A DNA stretch of 64,000 bases, taken from positions 1,825,001-1,889,000 of the forward strand of contig VCAZ01000039.1 of the NCBI GenBank assembly GCA_005784505.1, given 5' to 3'. Shown here piece by piece: positions 23,720 to 35,182 of this stretch. The stretch comes from Bagarius yarrelli (lineage: Eukaryota; Chordata; Actinopteri; Siluriformes; Sisoridae). Position 1 is the stretch's first letter; each line of letters begins with the position of its first letter. A program made the translations under genes and the position numbers. The notes below the pieces were generated by a model. It was not told the origin of the DNA, searched no databases, and was given only the letters and a program-made list of their open reading frames with translations.

Positions 23720-24045
23720 TCCATCTGCAGTGGTTTATTGTGAAAATACATCAACAATCCAAAACGCTAAGCAAAAATCTGAGGCAAACACAATAATCAG
23801 TGCAATCAGCAAACAGGCAAAAGGGTAATCGAGAGAGCAGAAGTCCAGGCAATGAATCATACACAAGGTAATCAGACATAAGAGTAGAAACGCTTGGTAA
23901 GGCAGTAGAACTGACAATAATTCACAAAGGACTACTTGGCATGGCAGGATGTGATAAGTAGAAGCAGCACCAGGGGTGAAAACAGTTAGTACTCATGTGA
24001 GGGCTCCCTCTGCTGGCGTGGCATAGCAGTCATGTATTTTTAAGT
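23720..24045. mobile_element. Possible LTR-derived fragment
   Basis: Begins with tggtttattgtgaaaataca, continues with spaced aggcaaa/gtaatc motifs and ends in gagggctccctctgctggcg. This composition and end motif resemble LTR-related repeats widespread in teleosts. No terminal repeats or target duplications can be shown, so the call is tentative. Confidence 0.3.
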
Positions 24046-25039
24046 AAGCTGCCTTGCCGTTTTCAAATAATCATGCTGTGCTAATTAAATAACCCATTCA
24101 TGCTATAGCTCATCTTCAGATCTCATTTTTTCAAGTTATAGTTTCGTTCTATTGTTATTTTACATTACTAGGTCATGGCCATGGATTAGTTTTTTAATCC
24201 TTTTACCTTTACTAGGTGATGTTTATTTCATTCAACTACTATAGGTTATGTTTATTGTTTATTCATTTTATTGTTTCTTTTCCGCTAGGTTTGTCTTGGC
24301 TTATTCAGTTTGGTTTTTCACTTTACAAGAATGTAGCCATGGCATAGTTATCTCATTATTTTGCCTTATACGGTCGTAGGTTAGCTCCTTCGTTTATGTT
24401 CCACAGATTTAGTTATCTTTTTTACCCCCTAGGTAACTAAATAATTCAGTGACGTAACAATCTTTATGTGCGTGACCCGCATTATAACCACGAAAGACAA
24501 ATAAATTAATTATGGGGACGGGTAAAGTGGACCAGGAGTTCACATGTCTCAACAGTGTTAATCTGTATTCTGATTAGACAGTCTCCTCACCTTAACAACT
24601 TTTGCACAGGGACCCTGCGTAATTGCAGAACATTCTTGCCTTGCACAATACAAATCCGCAGTGACAGGGTGAAAGCTGATCTGTACAAGGATTCATGGTG
24701 CAATTTAAATTCCAGACATAATTGCGATGCTAAAACGAAGTCATTTGAATATCGCGAATGGGAATACACTTTTGAGCGTAATAGCAGGCGTGAAAATGGC
24801 GTTTTTATTTTATTCTTAAGCCTCTTAATGCGGTGGTGAAATAATTATTAACCACTTAGAAAAGAATTCAATAGAATACATTACACAGTGTTAGAAATCA
24901 CATGATTTTAATAATGCGTATGCAGATAGGCGTGTGCTTCAGACACTTCCCCTGCATGTAATCCCTCGGTTCTAATTTAGTATCTATGATAACATATAAA
25001 AGTTTTTATTTTTTAATTATTGCCACCGTGTGGTAAGAC
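24046..25039. other. Unannotated sequence with a non-repetitive 24570-24840 block
   Basis: No gene recognised. The 94-codon frame at 24555-24839 has balanced composition but no domain I recognise, and a smaller frame overlaps it on the other strand. Confidence 0.35.
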
Positions 25040-25047
25040 AGCACTAC

Positions 25048-25550
25048 TGTGAAAAACCGCAAACATCTGCAGAATGAGCTAAAGGCTGCTGAGAAGATCA
25101 TCAGGACACAACTGCCCTCTTTACAGACCATTTACCACCACAGAATACACTGAAGAGCTGCCATCATCCTTAAGCCCAAACGTATGGACTGTTCGCACTT
25201 TTACCCTTAGGACCGAGGTACAGGGGAAATTTGGGGATTTCGCTTAAGGATTCAAAAGTCAGGTCCGATCAATAGCTAGATTGTGGTAAACTGTGGTAAA
25301 CTGAAAAGCATCTCAGAATGCCAGTTCCAAGTTAAGGAACTCTTTCTTTCCCCTCAGTCATTAGATTTTTAATCAGGTGGTCAGTTTGACATAATTTAGT
25401 GTCATAGATTATTCGGACTAAATTACTTCTTGACATTTTTGCACATTTTTTAATGTAGCTACATCTCATTTGCACGTTAATATTATTACTAATGCTACTT
25501 GTCACTGTACTATTGTACAGATATTGCCTAATATCTGAATCTGCATGTAT
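25048..25550 (+). mobile_element. LINE 3' end: broken reverse-transcriptase C-terminus and 3' UTR
   Basis: The plus-strand frame contains AAEKIIRTQLPSLQTIYHHR, a stop, then RAAIILKP. This is the block just before the C-terminus of CR1/L2/Rex-type LINE ORFs ('xAxKIIGxxLPSLxDIYxxR'). A later block ccaagttaaggaactctttc, then ctcagtcattagatttttaa fits the following 'NSFFPxAIRxLN' motif. The UTR has repeated gcacattt and tgtactattgtacagatatt. Stops and frame breaks make it a pseudogene. The intervening 25180-25320 block has diverged. Confidence 0.65.
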
Positions 25551-27049
25551 TTTTTAGTAAAGAGGTTTCTGCCTGTAGTAAGGAAAAGGAGCAAAAATAT
25601 AAGATAGGAATTCACACAAATTATGTAATAGAAAAAATTCTACTGAACTGTGTAAAAAATGATTTAGTAATGCTGTTTTCAGAGAAAAAACCCAGAGTGC
25701 AATTTGCTTGTCTTCCCCGGAGTGAGATAAAGGAAAGTTGTGCACAGCAACGTGCCAGATTCCAGGCTTTTTTACTGAAAGGATATGAAATGTGTCAAAT
25801 TGTCTGAGCTAGTCTGATTCGAAGCAAAACATGTACAGTACTTTTTCATGTAATGTAGGAAAAAATGACATGTTGTGATGGCGAAAAAAACGTTAAAAAA
25901 AAACAACAGCGTACTCTTCTTGAGGCCAGGCCAACTTACTGTTTCTGCCACTTCATTTGCCGGCAGACAAAAGGGAACTGAGACACAATTACTGCGGCAT
26001 CTAGAAACTCTCGGGTTGTAGCTCTCTATCTCAGCCCTTATTATGGCGGAGCCTTTTTCTTTCTACCACACATAGGAAGACTTAATCTGCAGTATATAGT
26101 ATATAGATGGTCACACCCAGGATTTTACTCCTGGCGGGGGGCATCTGGGTCTAATCATTTTGTTGTGGTGGCACTTTTATTTAGTTAAGCTCTACTTAGC
26201 AATGTTTTAATTGTGGAAATTTATTCAAGTTAGCATACAAACCTGGAATGTTATGACAACTCGACAACCTTGCTAGCTAATGACAGCTTGACTCAGCTCA
26301 GTTCATAATATGACATCTTAAACTAAATTGTCAATGGTTTGAACTATTTATAATGTTTTTACTATTGCACCTCTTGTCTCGTGGCTTGCGTTATCCTCCT
26401 GGCAGTATCTATACAAATTGACAAATCGCTGCACTTCTTGTGCTACCGGTAGGTGGTCCATTTGGTAAAGGTAGCCTATCAGAGCTATACACTTTCCAAT
26501 ACTGTATGACTAGGACAAAAAATGGTTGCCACAGATCTCCCCCAAACCCCCCACCCCTGACTTTTTTTCTGAACATTAGATGAAGCCACAAAAACAGTCG
26601 ACATATATAACCGGGTGGTGGGATGTGGGAGTAAGGTGGGCCGGCATGGGGGCCAAGGTCACATTACACTGTTATTGCAGTTTAGGGTCTGCAGTGATGA
26701 TAAGTCAACAGCTAGCTTTAAAATCTGATACATTTCCAGGATTAAACCCACTGAATAGGGGAATCTTTTGTCCTACAGAGACCTAAGAAAAGTCCATGAT
26801 GAAGTGGTGATACTCACATCCCAGCCCTTGATTTACACATTTAAGAGTGAAGAGTGTATTCAGCTCCCAAGTCACCGTAAAGCATCTGTGTGTGAATCTG
26901 CTGGCATCAAGTACTAAGCGCTTTTATAAGACCTTTTCACAGGGGTAAAAAAACAGCAATAGCTGCTATGTTTTGTCTCAAAGCACAATGGCAATTTAAC
27001 GAGACATAACATTCAGTAAAATTTTTCAACAGTGTTTTAAAACAGTCTC
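25551..27049. other. Mostly unannotated sequence
   Basis: No gene or recognised element. The short open frames (25554-25745, 26409-26591, 26580-26786) have no recognisable domain. About 25925-26050 is repeat-free and balanced in composition, noted in the findings. Confidence 0.4.
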
Positions 27050-27400
27050 TGTATACACTTACTGGCCACTTTAATAGGAACACTTGTAGTGTGCTTGTAG
27101 TAGCTGCTGCTACTGATGGGCCCCTGAGCAAGGCCCTCAAACCACAACTGCTCAGTTGGATAAAAAATAGGATAAGAGTAAGTCATTCTGGATAAGGGAG
27201 TCTGCTAAAATGACAGAAATGCCAAGTGGTTAAAAATAAGATGTACCGAATAAAAGTCACTCTGGATAAATGTGTTTGCCAAATGCTGGAAATGTAAAAT
27301 GGAATACAGATACAGATCAATAGATGTTGACAGACTTTGACGCTGAAATGGTTGTTGGTGCCAAACTGTTGAAACTGCCTAATAAATAAGATCCGGATCT
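27050..27400 (+). mobile_element. Degraded Tc1-like element interrupted by SINE-A
   Basis: Starts cacttactggccactttaat then aggaacactt, which resembles a terminus common in fish DNA elements. After an intervening SINE (27102-27297) it resumes near 27335 with gacgctgaaatggttgttgg then tgccaaactgttgaaactgc. This matches the 'FDRGMIVGARRAG' type start of a Tc1-like transposase only loosely. Heavily decayed; tentative. Confidence 0.4.
27102..27297 (+). mobile_element. SINE-A copy lacking the head, with duplicated tail
   Basis: Begins in the body (gatgggcccctgagcaaggc) with no A or B box. The L2-type tail is present twice: first as agtcattctggataagggag (27180-27220), then as aaagtcactctggataaatg (27253-27297). 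A doubled tail may reflect a tail-on-tail insertion or template switching during reverse transcription. Confidence 0.75.
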
Positions 27401-27508
27401 GTGAATGGAAATGCTTTCTTGATGAGACAAGTCCGATCAGTAATTAGATTTTAATTAGGTTTAAAATCACTCTTTACAACTGCAAGAATAAAAACAGCGG
27501 AAAGACAC

Positions 27509-27830
27509 GTCGGGTTGGACAAGTAATCGAAAAGTAATCGGAACCAAATTTTAAAACCTGCAACCGACGTAATTTTCCGGAACGGTTATTTAATTATTTA
27601 TTTATTTATTTATTTATTTTAATCACGTGGCTCCACCTGGTCTAGTCAGTGACGCTGCAGAGAGCTCAAACATCGAGTCAACTGAGCAACAGGAGGAGCT
27701 TGTAACAAAGAAAAACGCTGTAGCGTATAAGGACAAAGTTAACAAACATTAAAAAAAAATTATTCAATAATCGTAATCAAAATTAACGGTTAATCAAGGT
27801 TTTGATTTTAGGTCACATCACCCAGCCATA
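27509..27830 (+). mobile_element. Non-autonomous hAT-like transposon, copy 2
   Basis: Colinear with 13945-14250. Left end gtcgggttggacaagtaatc, right end acatcacccagccata. Flanking 8-mers aaagacac (27501-27508) and aaacacac (27831-27838) match at 7 of 8 positions, as expected for the 8-bp hAT duplication. An in-frame string AAESSNIESTEQ then EELVTKKNA continues where copy 1 has MAESLNMESTEQ. EELVTKKNA recalls the start of BED-finger hAT transposases, but the rest is missing. A TTTA microsatellite (27590-27620) sits inside. Confidence 0.65.
27590..27620. repeat. (TTTA)n array
   Basis: About seven TTTA units inside the hAT-like element; copy 1 of the element lacks it. Confidence 0.85.
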
Positions 27831-28304
27831 AAACACACATTTATCTAATAACCAAGAACAGGAATTAAAGCAAACACTCAAAGGAATTTCTGTTTGAGCT
27901 TATATGTGTAGCACCTCTGGCACATAATTGGCTGATTAAACACACTGTGTGTGTATGATACGGAGTTCTCATTGGAAACTAAATACAGAAAGATACAAGC
28001 AATCCTTCGTCCTTCCTCGCTTCACCGTGTCCTTTTCTCTTCCCTAGACTCTTTCCTCCTCACCTCATGCCGGTAAAAAAACTATAAACCCTGATACAGC
28101 CAAACATAGCACTAGTGCTATTTCTGTCCTTATTGCATTAGTCAATATTTAGGTTAGTGATCCAGGGGAAGGCAGAGGAAGCTGGGACGGAGGAGAAAAA
28201 GATTGTGAGGAATAAGAGAAGATAGAACACGCAGAGGTGAGGAGGCTAGGACAGTCTGGTACATGACATAGGGATGCAATTACTAAGCGGCGTCGAAGTG
28301 TGGA

Positions 28305-28695
28305 CAGCAGTGGTATGCAGTCAGGGCCAGCAAGTTCTTCTCTGGTGGCTTAAACAATATCAGAAACGGACCTACAAACCTAAATTCTAATATTTGTTTC
28401 ATGAAAATGTATTAATTTAATCCCAACAGTTTATTTTCATCATTTTGTAGCATTTCTTTTGGCTGCACTGCTTCCAGTATGTGTATGTAGATGTCCAATC
28501 AGATTTCAGTCTCTATGTGCTGCCATGTGGGCCTTCAGAATCAGTAGTGCTGACCTATGTAACTTAAACTATTTGCTATTAGCAGTGACTGATTTCTAAT
28601 TGGTTAAAGACTGTTTTTTTTAACCAATCAGATTTCAAATTTCGCCATACAGGGCCAGCTAGCTGTCAGCAATTTTCCGTCCTCTGATTGGTTAA
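28305..28695. mobile_element. Possible DNA-transposon fragment with CCAAT-rich inverted repeats
   Basis: Starts cagtggtatgcagtcagggc, resembling ends of a fish hAT-like family. The interior has several inverted pairs around aaccaatcagatttc and ctgattggttaat (28495, 28600, 28620, 28685). No ends or target duplications could be fixed and no transposase is present. Confidence 0.4.
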
Positions 28696-29764
28696 TCAAA
28701 GTAAAACTGTTACAGCCGAATTCAACTTGCAAAACATGTCTGTACAGTTGAATTAGAATTTTTTTTTACACTTGCTCCATAATCTAGTAAAAAAAGCAAG
28801 TCCAGATGTGTAACTGTTATGATAGGAGTGAGACTACATCTGGAATACAATATTTAAAAAACACATATAGATATGATGATCAGAGGTCACAGCATCCACA
28901 AGAGTTAATCAATACCAGATTCAAACATTACCTAGGAATTTTTCTTAGTTAGGAACATATCGAAATAACATCAAGGCTGATGCAGGAACTTCTGGCTGTG
29001 CATATATGTATATATAATCTTGATTAAATTAGCAAGCTAATTAAGTAGCAGGCTCAGTCACTGCTGGCTGGCACACTGCTGTTTATTTGATGAATGACAG
29101 CAGCCTCACAGGAATCAACAAGAAATGACTCCAGATTGCCGAAGCCACATCATTTCCGTCAGCGCTTTGAAGGAAAGAGTGAATTATTTCATGGCCGGCT
29201 TTTCATCATCGGCGCGTGGGATTTAATTGCAGAAAAACGCTTAGTTCATTGGACACACTGTCACAACACACTTTCTTCACTTTCCCAATTAACCTAGTAC
29301 AGTCGGTCCATAACGTATTGCTGCACTGTCGAATTGATTTACAAAAACACTTTATTTCGCTAAAAACGTTCATCCAGAAACTTTTTTTTTAAGATTCCGT
29401 GCTGATGAATTCCAAACATCTGGAGGAAAACAAACAGATGTTTTTTCTCTCTGCGTTAATGTTATGCAACGTTCTTATAAAAAGCACAGTCAGGTGCGAA
29501 TCAGTGGATTCCATATGCTAATCCTACAGTGTGTCTGACAGTCAGTAAGACTTGTAGGAGTTAGCCGTGGGATTCGGGCCGAGGCTGTGCCAACACAGTA
29601 CAGCCGTTAATGATACAACAGCAAATTTTCAGCTCGACTAAAACCTGTGGGCGAAGATCTGTAAGCTTTGCTATTTATAAAGCAGCCACTTTACTTATTT
29701 TCTTTCTTGCTTTGGGAGTTGGCCTCGCATAACCCCTTTTTTATTAATGATAGATTAGTATGGG
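28696..29764. other. Mostly unannotated; repeat-free block near 29080-29290
   Basis: No gene recognised. The frame at 29094-29297 lies in a repeat-free, less AT-rich block, but no domain is recognisable. Confidence 0.35.
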
Positions 29765-29875
29765 AAGATGAAAGGAAAAAAATAAGACAAAGGAAAAAAG
29801 AGAATGCAAGAATAAGAGAGAGCGAGAATGAGAGATACAGAGAATTAGAGAGAGAGGGAGACAGAAAGACTGTGT
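29765..29875. repeat. AG-rich purine tract
   Basis: About 110 bases of nearly pure purine (GAAA, GAGA mixtures). It precedes a long pyrimidine tract by about 60 bp, so the two can pair. Confidence 0.85.
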
Positions 29876-29937
29876 TTAGCATGGTTTAAGGTTTGATTTT
29901 TACCGCATCATTTCTGCTTTTCCTGTTTTCCACTCCT

Positions 29938-30080
29938 ACTTTCTCTCATTTCCTCTCTCTTTCTCTTTCTCATTCTCTCTCTCTCTTTCCCTCTCCCTCT
30001 TTTCCCCATTCTCTTTCCCTTCTTTCTCCCTCTCTCTCTCTCTCTCGCTCTTTCTTTTTCCCCTTTCTCTATTTCCCTTT

Positions 30081-30115
<35 letters not shown>

Positions 30116-30152
30116 CCCCTCTCTCTCTCTCGCTCTTTCCTCTCTATCTCTT

Positions 30153-30183
<31 letters not shown>

Positions 30184-30494
30184 TCCCCCTTTATCTCTAT
30201 CTTTCTCTCTCGCGCGCGTTCCCCCCTTTTTCCCTCCCCCTCTCTTTTCCCCCTTTCTCTCTTTCCCTTTTTTTTTTCTCTCTCCCACTCTCTCCCCACT
30301 CTTTCTTCTCCTCTCTCTCTCTCTCTCTCTCTCTCGCTTTTCCCCCTTTATCTCTATTTTTCTCTCGCTCACTCACATTCCCCCCTCTCTTTTTCCCTCT
30401 CTCTCTTTCTCTTCCTCTCTCTCCTTTCCCCCCTTTCTCTCTCTCTCTCTTTTTTTCTCTTCTCTTTTCTCTCTCTCTTTCTCTCTCTCTCTCA
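29938..30494. repeat. Long TC pyrimidine tract
   Basis: About 555 bases of TC/CCCTTT repeats with only scattered purines. Modules such as tccccctttatctctat (30183, 30342) recur about 160 bp apart, so it also grew by block duplication. It is intrinsically able to form triplex (H-) DNA. The 205-codon plus-strand frame and the minus frames here are translated repeat, not genes. Confidence 0.95.
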
Positions 30495-30649
30495 GTCTGG
30501 CAGCAGATAACACAGCAAAGCAGTTAGTAAGCAGATTCAGACAGATGGTAAAGAAAGCAGTTGAATGAACACGTTTCTTTATGTGTATAAATATGTCCAT
30601 GACCAGTGTTGAGTTTGTTACTTTAAAAAAGTAATTAGTTACTGGTGCA

Positions 30650-30730
30650 TTGCCCTGCCAAGCCACTGGAGGGCAATAACAAGTCTTTATGTGTCATTGT
30701 TAAAGCCTATTTAGTGAACGCTTGTTTATG
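30650..30730 (+). mobile_element. LTR fragment, same family as 1196-1569 and 57341-57714
   Basis: Contains aagccactggagggcaataa then caagtctttatgtgtcattg, matching the 57.4-kb LTR (ccactggagggcaac, then tttatgtcattg). Only about 80 bp is present. Confidence 0.55.
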
Positions 30731-32078
30731 TTGTCTAGTTGTGAAGTACTAACACTTAGTTAGTAGCAGGTTAATCCAAAAGAGTGAACTATGTTTTAAA
30801 GCTGGATGTAAATAATAGTCCAGAATCGATTAATATAGCTTGGATGGACGCTACTGAGAAATGTATTTAATCTAGCACGCTATTGCCCAACACTACGTTT
30901 TAGACTACTGATACTTAACTTAGACATTTATTTAAAAATTTGATATTAAAAAGAAAAAAACTATTAGGGTTACTAAAGAAATTTTATGTAGAACCTGGCT
31001 CAGCGCTGGATTTGGTTTACTGGTGAACGTGAGCAGAACATTGGCGGAGTGTTTGCTTGAGCCGTGAGCTTGACTGAGCGGCGGAGGGAAATATTGAGCT
31101 GAGCATCACATTCTCTGGGGCCGATGTTATAATGCATCAGAAATAGTAAATTATTATATCAGTCTTTTTTATGGTAAAGCAATTCAGTCCCACGACAGTG
31201 ACAGCAGCTATAGCACTCTGGGGATTCATATGCACATTATTTTAGCTTTAGAGTTCACTTAGATAAGACCTACACACACACACACATACACATGGTGTCA
31301 CACACACATGCATTCCTTTATAGTGCAAGTTTGATATATGACACAGCTGGGTCTCTAACCTCATAAACCTGCTGATCACACTATAATGAAATATTAGAAT
31401 CCAACCCAGTATGATGTGTAGAACAAAACATAGTGGATTGAGCTCACGATGAGGCTGATCAATTTCTATCATTATATGAAAGAGGAACGTTTTCTCACAG
31501 AAGCTTTGGCATCATTTCGAGTAGGTGATGCCGAAAATCCGTTTTTTCTTAAGAAGGATTTCGTCCGAGCCCCAAAAAAAACTCCTAAAATGCTTCTAAC
31601 CGGGTTCCTCCACCGTTCCAGCCTTTACTAGTTTCCGTTTTTAATGAACAAAGCTTTAGCTGCTCACTAGTACAAATGTCACACTCAAAAAATAGCACTG
31701 AACTATAGGTCATGTTTGAACTACAATCTTTCAAGATCTGATAAATATTATTTGTTTGAAGCGCTGATCTATAAATGTGGATTGGTGCCGTTTGGATAAG
31801 TGCAAAATGGCCGCCCCGAGAAGCTAACTGCTGGCGTTGCGACACTCTTATTGTTCAGCTGTTAATGGTCCACAGCGGAGCAATACAATATTTGCTTGTT
31901 TGTGAAATGGAAACATTCGACAATAAAACAATTCTCTCCTGTGCAGTGTTTTGGGACTTGCAGTAATATCAGAATTATAAAAAGCCGCTTGAATTATGTT
32001 TAGTTATAATTATTTCCTCATTGGAAACTGTAATCTGCTTGTAAGAGAAGAAACAGGAAAGTTCAAGATTCTATCTAT
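30731..32078. other. Unannotated sequence with an AC microsatellite
   Basis: An AC run with TG/TA interruptions lies at 31270-31310. Otherwise there is no recognised element. Frames at 31248-31966 overlap on both strands and have no recognisable domain. Confidence 0.4.
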
Positions 32079-32700
32079 GGCCGTATTTACACTGCATGTA
32101 TCCAGTGACCCAATTCATTTTTTTCTCTAATGTGGCACACATCAGATCAGATTCATTTATCGTTCATAGGTAAAAATAAATAGGATATGAATCAGATACA
32201 TGCATTAGCGTCTGCCATGTAAGCAGACAGATCGGATTTTCACCTGTCAATGTGAGTCCAGCGCCATTGAATAAGCGAATAAGTGGCGCATGACATCAAC
32301 TCAGAGATATACACCGAACAGAGATATACAGTATATATAACTTAGAGCAACTGTGTATTTTGATATTTAATATTTTTCTCTGTTAAAATCTGTTTTGTCT
32401 GCAATTTTTTGAAAATTAACGCATTATCAAAAAATGTATATGTATAACTTAGCCAACAATGCTGCATTTACCCAGGCTCTTCTTTTTTTTCTCCTCCTAA
32501 AGAGAACATTGTTTTAACCTTTAAAAATTATGCATAAGTAACAAACTAAATAAATATTCCATCTCGATCCATCGCGTCCATTGATTATCGTGCTGTTTTT
32601 ACTTCCTTTTCTGGTCAGTACGTCTACATTGGGTTGTTTTGCCGCGTATAGTGTAAATGCAGATATCGGATACGGATCAGTTTAAAAAGATGATGTAAGC
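32079..32700 (-). mobile_element. Dispersed DNA element 'MITE-B', copy 1
   Basis: Reverse complement of the copies at 52049-52866 and 54640-55048. Left end ggccgtatttacactgcatg. Shared blocks are tgcattagcgtctgccatgt, the acagatcggattttcacctg block, an internal ctcctaaagagaacattgtt and the far end gtgtaaatgcagatatcgga then tacggatcagtttaaaaaga. No transposase. The subterminal gtgtaaat words at both ends suggest inverted ends, but the exact boundaries are uncertain. Confidence 0.65.
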
Positions 32701-33424
32701 TGGTTATCAAAAAAAAAAAAATTGGATATAGTCAGAAAATTGGAATTGCCTATGAAAGCCTATAAACAGCCTATAAAAATCCGGAATATTTGCATTTGTA
32801 AAACAATAAACCACATTAGGAAAAATATCGCAGAGATTGGAAGCAATTACGCAAACACAACATAACCAAAAAAAACAATTGACATCAAAGCCGTATTCCT
32901 GCCATTTCTCTCCATCTAATTTGCACTTTCCCTCAACAAACTTTGCTTAGTCTATTGACTTTCAGGTTTTCCACCAAAGGCACTTATTAAGAAATTAATT
33001 CTCAGCTCCCGTCCATGACATGTTTGGAATGTGTGAATAAAGAAGACTTAAATAAACACTCCTGTAGACAGAAAATCCAAAAGGGCATTTTTACAAGTTC
33101 AGTAAAAATATTCTCGACATGACCCTGAATGAAGGGCTGTGTAATTCCAGAGCAAACCAGAACACAGCATTGGAGCTCAGACGATTTTGATCTGTTGGGA
33201 TTTTATAATCCCACAGCACATTTTGATTCTTTATAAATGAGACACGCACTTTATAATCTGAACTGAAATTTGTAAACACAACCATCCTATAATAATAAGG
33301 ATCCAACAAGGTTTATTTTAAATCTCGTTAAATCATTTTCCCATGTCAAAAAATCATTGTGACGTCACACACAGTCCATTGCCGCTTCCATGATTGTTGA
33401 TCGCCACTAGCATAATCCCGCCAC

Positions 33425-33480
33425 AAGCAGTGTTGCCAGATTGGGCAGGTTCACACCCAGTTAGGCTTGTTTTGATCATA
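33425..33480. mobile_element. Possible short DNA-element fragment
   Basis: agtgttgccagattgggcag resembles a motif frequent in vertebrate repeats of unknown class. Too short to classify. Confidence 0.25.
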
Positions 33481-33551
33481 AAGTGGTAGTTTAGTGGTTA
33501 AAGTGTTGGACTGCTAATTGGAAGATCAGGGTTTGAATCCCAGCACAACCC
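33481..33551 (+). mobile_element. SINE-A head only
   Basis: aagtggtagtttagtggtta, aagtgttggactgctaattg and the B box gggtttgaatcccagcac are present; everything downstream of the tRNA-like part is missing. A head without a tail cannot come from normal target-primed insertion alone, so it was truncated later. Confidence 0.8.
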
Positions 33552-34126
33552 AGTATATCATCCTGTGTATTTTTAGTTTTAAACAGTGATGGAAGTGGCA
33601 TCGTTTTTCTCGTTTGAGTAGGGAAAAAAAATCTGATTTCATGCATTTCAATAGCAAAATGAAGCCTTATTTGATGTACGCTTAAACAACTATTTACCCA
33701 GTGTACATTTTCAGAATAAAGAGGAACAGTGGGTGTTTCTGGTCATTAAACATACACACCCACACATACATGCACGCAAACTTTAGTATTCATAAGTAAA
33801 TAAGCCATTTTATCTTTTATAAATTTATTCCCCTTTTACATATTTGGATGATTATTCGTTATCTTTTTATTATCTTAACACTATATTTCCCTTCATCTTT
33901 ATCATGATTTGGAAACACAAACGTGCATATTTGTCATGCCAACAAATCATTATTCGAATCCAAAATAAATCTAAAGTAAAACCAGAGCCTCGTTTTCACA
34001 TGGGATTTTTTTGGCTAAACTTTCGTTTACTGCATAAATTAACATTATTTTGCTTTATTATGGAAATGTCCTGTAGACTGCATAGTTATTTTAGAAAAAA
34101 TCATTTCTGCATCTAGTGTATTGCAG
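33552..34126. other. Unannotated AT-rich sequence
   Basis: No gene or recognised element. The 90-codon frame at 33844-34116 has no recognisable domain. Confidence 0.4.
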
Positions 34127-34350
34127 TCCATCCATCCATCCATCCATTGTCTATATCCACTTATTCCAGGGATCTGCTGGAGTCTATCCCAGCTGTCATT
34201 GGGTGAAAGGCAGGGGTTACCTTGAACAGGTTACCAGTCTATCACAGGGCCACATACAGACAACAACCACACACACTTACACTTACTTATATGATCACTA
34301 ATTAATCTAACATACATATTTTTGGATTGAGAGAGGAAACCATAGCAAAC
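34127..34350 (-). mobile_element. SINE-B family repeat, antisense, 5'-truncated
   Basis: (CCAT)n at the left is the complement of the GGAT tail. Then come gggatctgctggagtctatc, ccagtctatcacagggccac and ttggattgagagaggaaacc. These blocks match those at 53600-53899 and 59451-59632. Confidence 0.65.
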
Positions 34351-34837
34351 CACGAGGAAAACAAAAAAACGTACCTAATAAATGAACCTAAAAAGATGCA
34401 ATATAGAACTTTTCCAAGACGTGTAGGTTTATTTTAATGCCACCCTCAATAATTGTATGTAGTTTATTTTCAAATATGAACTTTCCGTTTAAACCCTTTA
34501 AGCTTAAGTAATCATCTACATTCATTTTGTCTTTCCTTCATCATCCTAGAATCTGTAAGCAGCACACGTTTATCCTCGGTCAGTTCTTGGAGGCTGAATT
34601 CATCTTTGCTTAAATCCTCACCTTCAAAGTGCTTCCTGACCTTTTTCGCAGTAACACAGGCCATGACCTTTTATGAAAGCGAAAGCGGGTTAACATGGGT
34701 ACTAAACAAGAGACCTGGTGATACATCGCTCCGGTCAGAAAAAAAAAAAGGGCGAGACATATTAAGATGCGAAGCTCAGACAAGGTGCCTTTTGATGAAG
34801 CTGTGAACATTTTGTATGTTGCCCTAATGCTAAGCGA

Positions 34838-34985
34838 ACATTTAGAGCATTTAGCAGACGCCTTTATCCAGAGCGACTTACATTTATCACATTTATACAA
34901 CTGAGCAATTGGGGGTCGAGGGCCTTGCTAAGGGGCCCAGCAGTGGTGGCTTGGTGGAGCTGGGAATCGAACCCTTCCCACTCTC
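34838..34985 (-). mobile_element. SINE-A copy, antisense, head degraded
   Basis: Complemented tail (gcatttagcagacgccttta, ccagagcgacttacatttat), body (actgagcaattgggggtcga, ggggcccagcagtggtggct) and B box (gctgggaatcgaaccctt). The A-box region beyond 34985 is scarcely recognisable. Confidence 0.8.
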
Positions 34986-35182
34986 CACGATTCATTTCAA
35001 TAATCTCCACCAATGGACTAGAGCTGCTAAAATGAATAGCTGTCAGTAGAAAATACGAAAACATGAGCAAAACGAATAATATGATTTCTATGCACTTATT
35101 TATCTTTTTTCTTTCTTTCTATCTTTCTTTCTCTGCCAAGTTATACATGTTCCCAAGCTCCCAGTATTCCTGGTCACATGAA

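Noticed and set aside
24555..24839. 94-codon plus-strand frame in a repeat-free block
   Set aside because: Balanced composition but no recognisable similarity, and another frame overlaps on the minus strand. A search with the translated sequence would decide.
29893..30510. 205-codon open frame
   Set aside because: Pure translation of a TC tract (Ser/Leu/Phe only), with equally long frames on other strands.
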